Origin: Gemmatimonadaceae bacterium
GTDB lineage: Bacteria > Gemmatimonadota > Gemmatimonadetes > Gemmatimonadales > Gemmatimonadaceae
Direction: 5' to 3'
Length of the DNA stretch: 39,057 bases
Assembly (NCBI GenBank): GCA_025453745.1
Contig: JALOPS010000001.1
Location: forward strand, 1-39,057
The notes under the pieces were generated by a model. That model had not been told where the DNA came from. It did no database searches and saw only the letters and a program-made list of their open reading frames with translations. The position numbers and the translations under genes are program-made. Positions 8,668 to 17,453 of the stretch are shown piece by piece (position 1 is the stretch's first letter; each line of letters begins with the position of its first letter).

Positions 8668-9387
8668 TCAGGCCGTGCGGCCGAGCAGCGGGCGCACCAC
8701 GCGATCGTCCACGATGCGCCCGTCTTTCATGTGCACCACGCGCCGTGCCGCCGTGGCGAGCCGCTCGTCGTGCGTCACCACGACGAGGGTGGTCCCATCC
8801 GCGTTCAACCGCTCGAAGAGCGCGATGATGTCATCTCCCGTTGCGGCGTCGAGTTCACCCGTGGGTTCATCGGCCAGCACGAGGGCGGGGCGATTGGCAA
8901 GCGCACGCGCGATCGCCACGCGCTGCTGCTCACCGCCGGAGAGCTGCGCGGGACGATGGTCCGCGCGGTCCCCCAGCCCGACGTACCCGAGCAGTTCCCG
9001 TGCGCGTGACGCGCGCTCGCGACGTGCGACGCCTGCCTCCGCCATCGGGAGCTCGACGTTCTCCGCCGCCGTGAGCGTGGGCATCAGATAGAAGCGCTGA
9101 AAGACGAAGCCCACGCGCTCGAGCCGGAGCCGCGTTGCCTCGCGGTCGCCCAGCGTGCGCACATCGATCCCATCGAGCAGCACACGCCCCGCCGTCGGCA
9201 CGTCGATCGCGCCCAGCAGATTGAGCATCGTGCTCTTGCCACAGCCGCTGGGCCCCACGAGCGCGACGTACTCACCCGCGTGCACGCGCAGCGACACCCC
9301 ACGCACTGCCGTCACCCCGCGCGCGCCGCGCTCGGCCTGCGCATACGTGCGCTCCACCTGCTCCGCATCGAGCACGACGGCCGTCAT
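8668..9387 (-). CDS. ABC transporter ATP-binding protein (LolD/MacB/AttE type)
   Basis: 239-residue nucleotide-binding subunit. Visible are Walker A (GPSGCGKST), the signature (LSGGEQQR), Walker B with catalytic Glu (LVLADEPTGELD) and the switch His (VVVTHDERLA). The ADEPTGELD form and the permease partners of FtsX type place it with LolD, MacB and AttE exporters acting on lipoproteins, peptides or lipids. The ATG at 9387 overlaps the stop of the permease (ATGA), which fixes the start; a longer open reading upstream to 9498 lies inside the permease gene and is not used. The stop is one base from the AttH-like start. Confidence 0.93.
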   Translation of the reverse strand: MTAVVLDAEQVERTYAQAERGARGVTAVRGVSLRVHAGEYVALVGPSGCGKSTMLNLLGAIDVPTAGRVLLDGIDVRTLGDREATRLRLERVGFVFQRFYLMPTLTAAENVELPMAEAGVARRERASRARELLGYVGLGDRADHRPAQLSGGEQQRVAIARALANRPALVLADEPTGELDAATGDDIIALFERLNADGTTLVVVTHDERLATAARRVVHMKDGRIVDDRVVRPLLGRTA

Positions 9388-10589
9388 CCTACCGCCTCCT
9401 CGCGCAGCGTCTGGGCTACCGGCAACGACGCCGCGCGCCATGCGGGGTACACGCCCGCCGCGATCCCGGCGAGCATCAGCAGGCCGAGTGACACCCACGC
9501 GGCGCGTGGCTCGAAGCGGAAGAAGTCGAAGGCGGCGGGCAATCCGGGAAAGTCGGAGAGAATGCGATTGAGCACCCGCGCGGTCGCGAGACCGAGTGCG
9601 AGTCCGCCGATGGCGCCGGCAATCGAGAGCACCGCGCCTTCGGTGACGATCTGCTGCACCACATGCCGCTTGCTCACACCGATCGCCCGCAGCACCGCGA
9701 TCTCGCCGATGCGCTCATTCACCGACACCGTCACGAGTGTGGTCACGAGGAGAAAGCCGATGGCGAGACTGATGGACCCCAGGATGAAGGCGAGCTGCCT
9801 GAAGTACGAGAGCCGCTGCTCGACCTGGACCATTGCCGTGGTGGTGCTGATGGCGGAGACGCGCGGCGCCGTGCGTTCGATCCACGCGCGGGCCTCTTCG
9901 ACGCGACTGGTGTCCCGCGCCTCGACCATGAAGAGCGATACGCGATCGGGGCCACCGGGGTGGACGCCCTGGAGTGCCGCGAGAGGCATGGCGACCACCG
10001 GGGATGCCGGCGGCGTGTAGAGAAAGCGCACCTCGCCCACGACTCGCGCGACGAGACGCCCGCGCGTGGTACGCAGTTGCGGGTCGTACGCGGCGGCCAA
10101 CGTCAGGGTGTCGCCGACACGCTTGCCCAAGCGAGTGAGCAGCGGCGCGTTCACGACCACGCGCACGGGCGACGCTGCCGGCGAAGCGTCCATGTCTGTC
10201 CCCGTGACGAGTTCGTAGTCGCCCTGCACACGCGGATCGAGCCCGAAGCCGAGCACGGTACTGGCGGCGGCCGTTCGAGCCTCGATGTGGTGCAACGTGA
10301 GGCCGAGCACCGGACTCACTCGTCCGATGAGTGCTCCGCCTTCGATCTCCGCCCGCAGCGCGCTCGCACCACCAATGGTCGCCTCCGTATCGAACGGCAG
10401 CGTCCCCTTGGGGGCCACGCGGAGGGGGAACCCCTTCTTGAGATAGAGTTCGGCAAAGGAGTCGCGCATGCCGGTCGCCAGCATCACCATGTCGAGCAGC
10501 AGTGCCGCCGACACGGCGACACCGAGCACGGCCAGCCACGTGCGCAGCGGATGGCGCGTGAGCGCGGCGCGTGCGAGTTCGGGCCACAT
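9384..10589 (-). CDS. ABC transporter permease, FtsX/MacB type (first)
   Basis: 401-residue membrane protein with the layout of MacB/LolC-type permeases. There is one N-terminal membrane segment (LRTWLAVLGVAVSAALLLDM), about 210 residues of periplasmic domain, and three C-terminal segments, including the FtsX signature region INERIGEIAVLRAIGVSKR-like (NERIGEIAVLRAIGVSK). The start at 10589 (MWPELARAALTRH) lies two bases after the previous permease stop, whereas an earlier in-frame start at 10637 would overlap that gene. It works with the ATPase that follows through an ATGA overlap. The substrate is unknown; Att-type systems suggest export. Confidence 0.88.
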   Translation of the reverse strand: MWPELARAALTRHPLRTWLAVLGVAVSAALLLDMVMLATGMRDSFAELYLKKGFPLRVAPKGTLPFDTEATIGGASALRAEIEGGALIGRVSPVLGLTLHHIEARTAAASTVLGFGLDPRVQGDYELVTGTDMDASPAASPVRVVVNAPLLTRLGKRVGDTLTLAAAYDPQLRTTRGRLVARVVGEVRFLYTPPASPVVAMPLAALQGVHPGGPDRVSLFMVEARDTSRVEEARAWIERTAPRVSAISTTTAMVQVEQRLSYFRQLAFILGSISLAIGFLLVTTLVTVSVNERIGEIAVLRAIGVSKRHVVQQIVTEGAVLSIAGAIGGLALGLATARVLNRILSDFPGLPAAFDFFRFEPRAAWVSLGLLMLAGIAAGVYPAWRAASLPVAQTLREEAVG

Positions 10590-10591
10590 CG

Positions 10592-11482
10592 TCAGCGCCC
10601 GAAGAGGGCGAGCGGCGGCGTGCGCACGAGTCGCCACGCCGCGCCCAGCCCGGCAAGCACGCCGAGGACGAGCGACAGCGCGGTCGCCAACAGCACCGTG
10701 TCGCGCGTGATGAAGGCGAAGACGAGGGGGGTGTCGTATGCGCGCTGGTAGTACCAGTTGACCGCCAACGCGATCGCGCTGCCGAGCACGGCGCCGAGCA
10801 CGCTGCCGATGAGCGCGACCGCCGCCGCTTCGAGCGTGAGCGCACGGGCAACTGTCGCACGCGACAGTCCCATCAGCCGGAGTGCGGCGACGTCGCGCTT
10901 GCGTTCATCCACCTTGAGGAGGAGGATGCACAGCAGAAAGACCGCGCTTGCGACGATGGTGATGACACCGATCGCGGTGTGAAAGCGCTCGACGACCTGG
11001 AACGTGCGGCCGGCGGTCACGGCAATGTCGCGGCTCCGGTGCGCGCGAAAGCCAAAGGCCGCGGCGTTGATGCGTGCGGCCGCACGCGTGGCGTCGCGAC
11101 CGGGATGCAGTTGCACGGCGATGCGATCGACGCGGTCGCCGTAGTCGATGAGCGATTGCAACTGGTCGAGGTGCAGTCGCACGCGATACTCGCTGCGCGC
11201 GACCTCGCTGGGGTCGGCCTCGCGCGCGGTGACCGCGCCGATCACCACACGCTGCGCGCGGGCGTTCGCGCGGTCGGCTGTGGGGGCGCTGCGCAGCGTG
11301 AGCGTGTCGCCCAGTTGCACGCCCTCGCGGGCAATGAGGCGCTGATCCACGGCGATCGTGCGAATCGCGGGCGGCTCGCGCAACCCGGTGGGCGCGAGCG
11401 TATCGCGCGCCGGAGGGCGCTGGGCATGCAACAGACTGCCACTGACCGCGGCGATGACGACGAAGAAGAATCGAGCGCGCAT
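10592..11482 (-). CDS. ABC transporter permease, FtsX type (second)
   Basis: 296 residues. An N-terminal hydrophobic stretch (FFFVVIAAVSGSLL, followed by HAQ) looks like a signal peptide or first membrane segment. It is followed by a periplasmic domain of about 145 residues and three C-terminal membrane segments with an FtsX-like core (VDERKRDVAALRLMGLSR). The periplasmic part is shorter than in the neighbouring permease. If the HAQ site is cleaved, the protein would lack the usual N-terminal anchor, which is odd for this family. ATG 11482 is chosen over the TTG at 11494. It lies about 50 bases after the repressor gene and two bases before the next permease, so is part of the same transcript. 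Confidence 0.82.
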   Translation of the reverse strand: MRARFFFVVIAAVSGSLLHAQRPPARDTLAPTGLREPPAIRTIAVDQRLIAREGVQLGDTLTLRSAPTADRANARAQRVVIGAVTAREADPSEVARSEYRVRLHLDQLQSLIDYGDRVDRIAVQLHPGRDATRAAARINAAAFGFRAHRSRDIAVTAGRTFQVVERFHTAIGVITIVASAVFLLCILLLKVDERKRDVAALRLMGLSRATVARALTLEAAAVALIGSVLGAVLGSAIALAVNWYYQRAYDTPLVFAFITRDTVLLATALSLVLGVLAGLGAAWRLVRTPPLALFGR

Positions 11483-11533
11483 GTGCGACGTCAACGAATC
11501 GACACGAGCGATCGTGCCGTCGGACCGAGCGCC

Positions 11534-12211
11534 CTACCCAGCACTCCGCACGTCCACGAGCACCTGCCGCGCCAGCGCCGGCCCGATCGCCTGCTCGTGC
11601 GATCCCACGCGCAACGTGAGCGGCCCGTCGAAGGGCGCGCGGGCGAGCAGCACCAGCTCGGCGCCGGGGACGAGCGCGATCTCGGCGAGATAGCGCAGCA
11701 GCTCGCCATTGCGATCGCTCACCCGCACGACGGTGGCGCCATCGCCCACCGCGAGATCGGCAATCGAGGCCAATCGGGTTTCATCGACCGTCCCCTCGCG
11801 CGTGGGAATGGGGGCACCGTGCGGATCGACCGTCGGGTCGCCCAACCAGTGCGCCATGCGATCGATCACCGCGTCCGACGCCGCATGCTCCAGACGTTCT
11901 GCCTCCGCATGCACCGAGTCCCACGGCATGTCGAGCGCGCGCGCGAGAAAGGTCTCGAGAATGCGATGCCGGCGAATCGTGCGCAGCGCGACCGTGCGCC
12001 CCTCGGGACTCAGCCGCATGCCACGGTACTTCTCGTAGTCGATCAGCCCCTGCTCCGCGAGGCGTCGCACCATTCCCGTCACCGATGCCGGTGCGACGCC
12101 CAGGCGCTCGGCGAGCTCGTTGGTGGCCGCCGCCGTGCCGGAGGCGCGTTCGAGTTCGTAGATCGCCTTGAGGTAGTCCTCGACCGACGCGCTGATGGCG
12201 CGGTCCGCCAT
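11534..12211 (-). CDS. DtxR/MntR family metal-dependent repressor
   Basis: 225 residues in the DtxR-family order. The winged helix comes first (SASVEDYLKAIYELE, NELAERLGVAPASVTGMVRRLAEQGLIDYEKYRG), then the dimerisation/metal region (RRHRILETFLARALDM, EAERLEHAASDAVIDRM), then a C-terminal SH3/FeoA-like domain (GDGATVVRVSDRNGELLRYL). Such proteins bind a palindromic operator when loaded with Mn(II) or Fe(II). The ATG at 12211 has GAGG five bases upstream; the MMMM start at 12259 is not preferred. It lies third in a train headed by an NRAMP gene whose promoter carries a matching palindrome, so Mn sensing with autoregulation is the simplest reading. Fe sensing is not excluded. Confidence 0.88.
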   Translation of the reverse strand: MADRAISASVEDYLKAIYELERASGTAAATNELAERLGVAPASVTGMVRRLAEQGLIDYEKYRGMRLSPEGRTVALRTIRRHRILETFLARALDMPWDSVHAEAERLEHAASDAVIDRMAHWLGDPTVDPHGAPIPTREGTVDETRLASIADLAVGDGATVVRVSDRNGELLRYLAEIALVPGAELVLLARAPFDGPLTLRVGSHEQAIGPALARQVLVDVRSAG

Positions 12212-12272
12212 CACCGCCTCACCGGCGAGTGGTGTCCGCGCGCGTGGCATCATCATCACGAATCGCCGCGCC

Positions 12273-12746
12273 TCAACCGCGCGGGACGGCCTTCGTCCCC
12301 ATGGGTGTACGTCGGGTCGCCGCAGCGGGATCGCGCACCATGAGCACGGGGATCATCGCACGGTGACGCACGCTGTTGGCGGTGTTGCCGTAGATCACGT
12401 CCTGCAACCCACGATGGCCATGGACGCCCATGGCGATCAGATCACATGCTTCCCGCTCGGCGGCCGCGACGATCTCCGTGGCCGGATCGCCACCGGCGAG
12501 CAGACACTCCGCGTCGAGCCCGACGCCGCGCAGGTCGGCGCAGCGCGCTTCGAGATAGTCGCGATCCTGCTGCATCTCCTCGCTCTCGCGCAGGCGGAGC
12601 TGCGTGGCATTGCGCGCGGCCCAGCCGTCGGCGACGTGCATGAGCAGGAGCGAGGCGCCGCAGAGTGTCGCCAGTGCGCGCACGTGCTCGAGGATCACCG
12701 CATCAGTGGGGGAGTGCTCGAGCGGCACGAGAATGCGGCGGTACAT
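12273..12746 (-). CDS. Universal stress protein (UspA family)
   Basis: 157 residues beginning MYRRILVPLEHSPTDAVILE, with the UspA nucleotide-binding end GVHGHRGLQDVIYGNTANSV followed by IPVLMVRDP. The G-x2-G-x9-G-(S/N)-(S/T) site, here with NTANSV, suggests an ATP-binding form. The ATG at 12746 lies two bases past the NRAMP stop and is preceded by GGAG, which fixes the start; the much longer open frame extending to 13781 is a shadow of mntH. Cotranscription with mntH and the repressor suggests a role under metal or oxidative stress, which is inference. Confidence 0.9.
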   Translation of the reverse strand: MYRRILVPLEHSPTDAVILEHVRALATLCGASLLLMHVADGWAARNATQLRLRESEEMQQDRDYLEARCADLRGVGLDAECLLAGGDPATEIVAAAEREACDLIAMGVHGHRGLQDVIYGNTANSVRHRAMIPVLMVRDPAAATRRTPMGTKAVPRG

Positions 12747-12748
12747 GC

Positions 12749-14143
12749 TCACTCCATTCCGGCGCGCGCGGTCTGCACGAGCAGCCACGCGTTGAGCGAG
12801 GCGATGGTGATCGCCACCGCGTACGCGAGGATGATCGTCGGCTTCCGATTGACGAACTCGCCCATCTTGAGGGGATCGGAGGTGAAGCGCACGAGCGGGA
12901 AGACGGCGAAGGAGAGCTGCAGGCTCAGGATGACCTGGCTGAGGACGAGCAATTTCGCCACACCGGAGGCGCCATAGAAGATGGCGACGATCGCGGCCGG
13001 CACGATCGCGATCGCGCGCGTGATGAGGCGGCGGAGCCAGGGGCGGATCCGGAGCTCGAGGAACCCTTCCATCACGATCTGGCCGGCCAGCGTCCCGGTG
13101 AGCGTGGAGTTCTGCCCGCTCGCGAGGAGGGCCAGGGCAAAGACGGTGCTCGCCCCGGCGACGCCGAGGAGCGGCGAGAGCAGTTGGTAGGCGTCCTGGA
13201 TCTCGGCGACCTCCGTGTTGCCGCTCGTGTGGAAGGTCGCGGCCGCGACGATCAGGATCGCCGCATTGATGAAGAGCGCGAGGGAGAGCGCGATCGTGGA
13301 ATCGATGAAGGCAAAGCGGACCGCCTCGCGCTTGCCTGCCGAGGTGAGCTCGTACTTGCGCGTCTGCACCACGGAGGAGTGCAGGTACAGGTTGTGCGGC
13401 ATCACGGTGGCCCCGAGGATGCCGATTGCGATGTAGAGCATCTCCGGATTGCGCACGATCTCGGCGGTCGGGATGAAGCCGCGCGCGACCTGCGCGATAT
13501 CGGGGCGGCTGACCACCAGCTCGAAGAGGAAGCAGGCCCCGACGATGGCGATGAGGCTGATGACGAGCGCTTCGAGGTAGCGGAAGCCCTTGTTCTGCAG
13601 CAGAAGAATGAGGAGCACGTCGAGCGCCGTGATGACGATCCCCCACGGCAGCGGCAAGCCAAAGAGCAGGTTGAGCGCGACGGCAGTGCCGATGACTTCG
13701 GCCAGGTCGCATGCGGCAATGGCGATCTCGCAGAGCACCCAGAGGAAGAACGCGACGCGGGGCGGGTAGTGATCGCGACACGCCTGTGCGAGGTCTCGCC
13801 CGGTGACGATGCCGAGTTTGGAGGCGAGCCCCTGCAGGAGCACCGCCATGAGGTTGGAGAGCAGGATGACGGCGAGCAGCGCGTAGCCGAAGCGCGATCC
13901 GCCGGCCAGATCGGTGGCCCAGTTACCCGGGTCCATGTACCCGACGGCCACGAGGTACCCGGGCCCCGCGAAGGCGAGGAGCTTCCGGAACCAGGAGGTG
14001 CCGGTGACGGGAACGGAGCGGTAGACCTCCGCGAGCGACGGGGCGACGCGGGCGCGGCGCCAGCCGTCGGTTCCTTCCGTCGAGGGGGACGGCGGCATCG
14101 CAGTCGAGGCGCCATGGTCGACCGGCGCAGAAACAGGCTCCAT
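12749..14143 (-). CDS. mntH: NRAMP divalent metal transporter MntH
   Basis: 464-residue proton-coupled Mn(II)/Fe(II) importer of the inner membrane. The first-helix metal motif DPGNWATD begins at about residue 71, and [10 protein letters not shown] lies near residue 247 in the sixth helix; both are hallmark NRAMP sequences, and 11 hydrophobic segments can be followed. The first 45 residues are a polar Pro/Ser-rich leader, longer than in many homologues. The ATG at 14143 has no ribosome site, but it lies where transcription should begin from the promoter at 14144-14178, so the message may be leaderless. It heads the operon with the stress protein and the MntR-like repressor. Confidence 0.93.
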   Translation of the reverse strand: MEPVSAPVDHGASTAMPPSPSTEGTDGWRRARVAPSLAEVYRSVPVTGTSWFRKLLAFAGPGYLVAVGYMDPGNWATDLAGGSRFGYALLAVILLSNLMAVLLQGLASKLGIVTGRDLAQACRDHYPPRVAFFLWVLCEIAIAACDLAEVIGTAVALNLLFGLPLPWGIVITALDVLLILLLQNKGFRYLEALVISLIAIVGACFLFELVVSRPDIAQVARGFIPTAEIVRNPEMLYIAIGILGATVMPHNLYLHSSVVQTRKYELTSAGKREAVRFAFIDSTIALSLALFINAAILIVAAATFHTSGNTEVAEIQDAYQLLSPLLGVAGASTVFALALLASGQNSTLTGTLAGQIVMEGFLELRIRPWLRRLITRAIAIVPAAIVAIFYGASGVAKLLVLSQVILSLQLSFAVFPLVRFTSDPLKMGEFVNRKPTIILAYAVAITIASLNAWLLVQTARAGME

Positions 14144-14178
14144 GCGAACAATATTTAGGCTCGCCTAATTTTATTCAA
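14144..14178 (-). promoter_or_regulatory. mntH promoter with DtxR/MntR-type operator
   Basis: The palindrome TTAGGC-TC-GCCTAA occupies 14155-14168. It matches the core of DtxR/IdeR/MntR operators (TTAGG...CCTAA). On the minus strand a TTGAAT (-35-like) lies just upstream and AATATT (-10-like) just downstream, with a 17-base spacer that contains the palindrome. A bound repressor would block polymerase directly. The -10-like box ends six bases before the ATG at 14143, implying a leaderless or nearly leaderless mRNA. The region is clearly more AT-rich than its surroundings. Confidence 0.75.
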
Positions 14179-14273
14179 GCCCTCGCCGCCTCCCGCGGTT
14201 GGTGACACAGGACATCGCGCGGTGCCGTACCGTTGTATGTATTGAGGGGAATCGCGTGAATTGGGGGGAACGC

Positions 14274-15314
14274 ATGGGAGAGCGACGCGAACGTCTGCTG
14301 CTTCTCGGAGCAGCGTGGATGCTGGCCGCCTGCACGGAGGTCACCGCGCCCGGGGCCGGGCCGTCCGGATCGCCCGCGATCTCCCGCGGCTTGGCCGCGA
14401 TCGAACGGGCGTCGGCGTCTCCGGCGGTGCAGGCCGTCGAGCAGCTCGGGCGGGTGGCCAACGGTGCTCGCGCGCACATCGGTGCCTCCGCACGCGCGAG
14501 CACGGACCCGCTGATGCAGCTCTCGAGCGTACCCGTGGCGTCGGGCACGACCATGGCAACGCTGCTCCGGCCAGCGGCGCTCGGTCGCGTCTTTCGCTAC
14601 GAGCCCGCGCAGGGCCGGTATGTCGCCACGAGTGAACGTGGTGCGCCGACCAACGGCGTGCGGGTGATTCTGTACGATGCGCTCGCCACGGGCGAGCCGA
14701 ACATCGAGAAGGAGACGGGATACGCGGATCTCTCGAACGTCGACTCGTTGCCGCGCGAACGCACCGGCATACGCATGGCCGTCGTGATGGGTGGCGCGAC
14801 GCGTCTCGTGTACACGGTGTCCACGCGGACGGACTCGGCCGCCGCGAACGTGATCGCGGAAGGTGTCGTGACGGAGTCCGCGGACTCCGTGTTCTTCAGG
14901 GTCGACGCGAGCCGAGCCGCGCCAGATGAACGACCGCGCGCCCTGCGGTCGGCGGTGCGCGTGCCGTCGGAGGATCTCGAGGTGTATGCCACGCTGGCCT
15001 CGGACAACGCGAGCAGCGACCAGACCATCGAGTTGGTCATTGCCTCGTTCCCGCACGAGACGATTCTCGACTGGCGCGTGCGCGCGGGGCGGCTCACCGC
15101 AACGATCATTGCCGATGGGCAGATTGTCGCGCGCGCCGACGGCACGCCAGCGACACCGCGGTATCTCGGCGCGGATGGCGAGCCCCTACCCGAAGGGACG
15201 GAGGAATGGGTCGTGAACTACTTCGCGTGGTTCGACGACCTGGTGTCGCAGGCGGCGGGATTTGCGACCTCGGGGGTACCGCTGCTCGAGTTCGCGGCTG
15301 CGTTGGGTGGGTAG
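14274..15314 (+). CDS. Lipoprotein of unknown function
   Basis: 346 residues from the ATG at 14274, which follows GGGGGGAACGC. The N-terminus is a lipoprotein signal: charged MGERRER, hydrophobic LLLLGAAWM, lipobox LAAC. The mature part has an Ala/Ser-rich linker and then strand-like segments (GTTMATLLRPAALGRVFRYE, NGVRVILYDALATGEPNIE, LVYTVSTRTDSAAANVI). I recognise no family. Surface or periplasmic anchoring follows from the lipobox. It is divergent from mntH, with about 130 bases between, so the mntH operator could in principle affect it too. Convergent with the cupredoxin-like gene across a 92-base gap holding a GC palindrome (15336-15349). Confidence 0.65.
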   Translation: MGERRERLLLLGAAWMLAACTEVTAPGAGPSGSPAISRGLAAIERASASPAVQAVEQLGRVANGARAHIGASARASTDPLMQLSSVPVASGTTMATLLRPAALGRVFRYEPAQGRYVATSERGAPTNGVRVILYDALATGEPNIEKETGYADLSNVDSLPRERTGIRMAVVMGGATRLVYTVSTRTDSAAANVIAEGVVTESADSVFFRVDASRAAPDERPRALRSAVRVPSEDLEVYATLASDNASSDQTIELVIASFPHETILDWRVRAGRLTATIIADGQIVARADGTPATPRYLGADGEPLPEGTEEWVVNYFAWFDDLVSQAAGFATSGVPLLEFAAALGG

Positions 15315-15406
15315 ACGCGTCGCGCGTGTCGCATCGAGCGCGCGCGCTCCGATAAACGCTTGTCGTGGTCTACCGAAACGCACCGCATGACTCGACGGTC
15401 GGCGAG

Positions 15407-15859
15407 CTATGGGCGAACCACGAAGGTGTAACGCATCCCGAGGTGGGAGTGATCGACGATCTCCCCAGCGGCGTCGCGACCTTGGGGGACGAAGCACAGC
15501 GCCAGGTACAGGCCGGGCGTCAGTCGGACGCGCTGTGTGAACGACTCATTCCGAAGCAGCGCGTCCGTGTTGAGCACGATGGGGGCGGGCGGCAGGAGCA
15601 CCGACGCTCCGCGAGCGATCCATGCTGCGACCTCGGGAAGGTCCGTCGAGTCTCTCAGCCGCAGCACCAGCAACTGATGCAGTGCTGGGCCGGCATTTCG
15701 CACGGTCCACTGCTCGTCGCGTGTCGTGCTCGAGCCGGAGTCCGCCGGCAGGCCCACAAGCGCATAGTTCACGAGCGTCACGGTGCGTGCGGACTCCGTC
15801 GCGGCGGGCGCCGTCGCGGGCGACGGTCCAACCAGGAGCCCAAGCAGTGCATGGAGCAT
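15407..15859 (-). CDS. Secreted cupredoxin-like protein
   Basis: 150 residues from the ATG at 15859, which has a GAGGTC ribosome site. A short signal sequence (MLHALLGLLVGPSPATAPA) leads into one domain with cupredoxin spacing: NAGPALHQLLVLRL, then a late segment PGLYLALCFVPQG followed by HSHLGMRYTFVV. His61, Cys122, His137 or His139 and Met142 are placed like type 1 copper ligands. Related secreted proteins have ALVCFVPD...HAMKGM; the extra His here (H-S-H) is unusual. Copper binding is a family-based expectation, not proven. Probably acts in the periplasm in electron transfer or copper handling. Confidence 0.65.
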   Translation of the reverse strand: MLHALLGLLVGPSPATAPAATESARTVTLVNYALVGLPADSGSSTTRDEQWTVRNAGPALHQLLVLRLRDSTDLPEVAAWIARGASVLLPPAPIVLNTDALLRNESFTQRVRLTPGLYLALCFVPQGRDAAGEIVDHSHLGMRYTFVVRP

Positions 15860-16018
15860 CGAGAGACCTCGGCGGTAGGTGATCGGAGCACGTGGTGCGC
15901 ACCCCGCCCTCTGCGATTCGATCACATCCGACCGTCGGATGCAGCAGGCCCCCGGCAACGTGCTGGCACGCCCTGCGATCCGCTCAGTCCTTGCTGCAGT
16001 ACGATCGCGATACGTTGT

Positions 16019-16486
16019 TCACGCACCGGCCCGCTCCACGCGACCGATGAAGCACCCCGCCTCCGCGTGACGCAGATGGATGAACCGGACTCGCGGCGAG
16101 GCGAGCAACGTCGCCAGCGTGGCGGCCTCTTCGCCGAGCGGGATCGCGCACGGCGCCGCGATCGAACCGTCATCGTGGTATGGCTGCGCCACGACGGGGA
16201 TCTGCGCCAACCCGGCGGGATAGCCCACACCGGCATGTGGGGCACACGCGTCGGCGTGAATGAAGACGGGGCCCGGCTGCGGGAGTGATGCCTCCTCAAA
16301 CGGGCTGTACGTGAACAGCAGCCGTCGATCGACGCCGACGGTGAACGCTCGCAAGCAGGCGCGACACGGTCCTGTCCCGCGCGCAACCTCTTCGTGGACC
16401 GGATGGCCGTACTGTGGCGAGCGACGGGTGGTTCGGACCTGCTGGGTGATGTCGCCCGAGATGGGGCGAACGACGAACGACGGCAT
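16019..16486 (-). CDS. DUF1203 family protein
   Basis: 155 residues from the ATG at 16486, with GGAG eight bases upstream. It opens MPSFVVRPISGDI and contains the family features: a Cys-bearing segment (GPCRACLRAFTVGVDRRLLF), GPVFIHADAC, PVVAQPYHDD, and a C-terminal RFIHLRHAEAGCFIGRVERA. These match DUF1203, whose role is unknown. Conserved Cys and His residues could bind metal, but that is inference. The longer open frame reaching 16717 runs into the regulator gene and has no family similarity. It follows the XRE regulator on the same strand by 142 bases and could share its transcript. Confidence 0.72.
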   Translation of the reverse strand: MPSFVVRPISGDITQQVRTTRRSPQYGHPVHEEVARGTGPCRACLRAFTVGVDRRLLFTYSPFEEASLPQPGPVFIHADACAPHAGVGYPAGLAQIPVVAQPYHDDGSIAAPCAIPLGEEAATLATLLASPRVRFIHLRHAEAGCFIGRVERAGA

Positions 16487-16628
16487 GTGCGGCACTCCGG
16501 AGAAGGTGACGCACATGATCGGCACAGCGCACGCGCCGGGCACTCCACATCGTGCGGCCGAACTCGACGCACACGTGGTGGAGCGGCCGCCGCTCGGCGA
16601 TGCCGCGCAGGCGGGGAGCGGCCGCGAC

Positions 16629-17432
16629 TCAGCGCACCTGCGCGGTGAGAATGGCGCGCGTCGCGTCGTCCGCGGGAAAGAGATGCTCCACACGCAGCGA
16701 GGCGAGCGTGATGTCACGCGGCGTACCGAACGTCGTGAACATGCTGAAGAACGCCACGTCGCCGTGCGGCGTCGCGTAGCGCACGGTGACCATGGGGCTC
16801 GCCGGCCGTGACGTCACGACAGGTGACGCCGCCGTCCCCACCCGACGGCGGTACTCGGCTTCCACCGCCGAGACGCGCGCGTGCAGCGCTGGGCGGAGCG
16901 CGGCGTCGTGTCGCAGGTGCGCGAGCATGGTCGGGGCGACCTCGCGAAGGTTCACCATGCCGCGCAGGAGCCCGTCGGGGTGCGCCAGCAACGCGAGCAT
17001 GTTGTGCGGGCTGCCCGCCTGTGCGGCCAGCGCATTCGGTGCGACCGTCGCGGCCAACCATTGGGCCCCGCGGTTGATCGCGACGATCGTCCAGTCCGCA
17101 TCGAGCACGAATGCCGGCATGGGCTCGTGCGCCTCGAGCAGTCGCGTCAACGCGTCGTTCGCATGGGTCATCGCCGGATCGGAGAGTGGTGCAGCGCTGA
17201 ACTCCGGAGCGAATCCCGCCGACAGCATGACCTCGTTGCGCAGTACGAGTGGCGCCTCGAGGGCATCGAGCCAGGCCACCAACAGTGCACGACTCGGCCG
17301 TGCACGCCCTCGCTCCACGAAGGAGACGTGCCGCTGCGAGACGCCAAGGCGCAGCGAGAGCTCGTGCTGACTCACCCGCCGATCGTGGCGAGCGCGTTGC
17401 AGCGATTGCTGAAGCGTATCGGTGCCAATCAT
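16629..17432 (-). CDS. XRE-family regulator with MmyB-like ligand-binding domain
   Basis: 267 residues from the ATG at 17432. The N-terminal helix-turn-helix (LQRARHDRRVSQHELSLRLG, VSQRHVSFVERGRARPSR) spans about residues 8-50. The rest matches the MmyB-like domain of actinobacterial and proteobacterial regulators: MPAFVLDADWTIVAINRGAQ (PAS-like), then the C-terminal PHGDVAFFSMFTTFGTPRDI and LRVEHLFPADDAT. MmyB-type domains are thought to bind fatty-acid-like ligands. Divergent from a small DUF2834-like membrane protein, its likely target. An inverted repeat in the shared gap (17454-17476) is a candidate operator. Confidence 0.85.
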   Translation of the reverse strand: MIGTDTLQQSLQRARHDRRVSQHELSLRLGVSQRHVSFVERGRARPSRALLVAWLDALEAPLVLRNEVMLSAGFAPEFSAAPLSDPAMTHANDALTRLLEAHEPMPAFVLDADWTIVAINRGAQWLAATVAPNALAAQAGSPHNMLALLAHPDGLLRGMVNLREVAPTMLAHLRHDAALRPALHARVSAVEAEYRRRVGTAASPVVTSRPASPMVTVRYATPHGDVAFFSMFTTFGTPRDITLASLRVEHLFPADDATRAILTAQVR

Positions 17433-17453
17433 GGGCTCGAACGTACGCCGTGC

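Noticed and set aside
12750-13781. Upstream extension of the universal stress protein frame to 502 residues
   Set aside because: Lies entirely inside mntH in another frame; the start at 12746 with its ribosome site gives the normal family length.
15336-15349. Self-complementary GAGCGCGCGCGCTC between convergent genes as a terminator
   Set aside because: No T run on either side and such words arise easily in this GC-rich sequence; kept only as a note under the lipoprotein.
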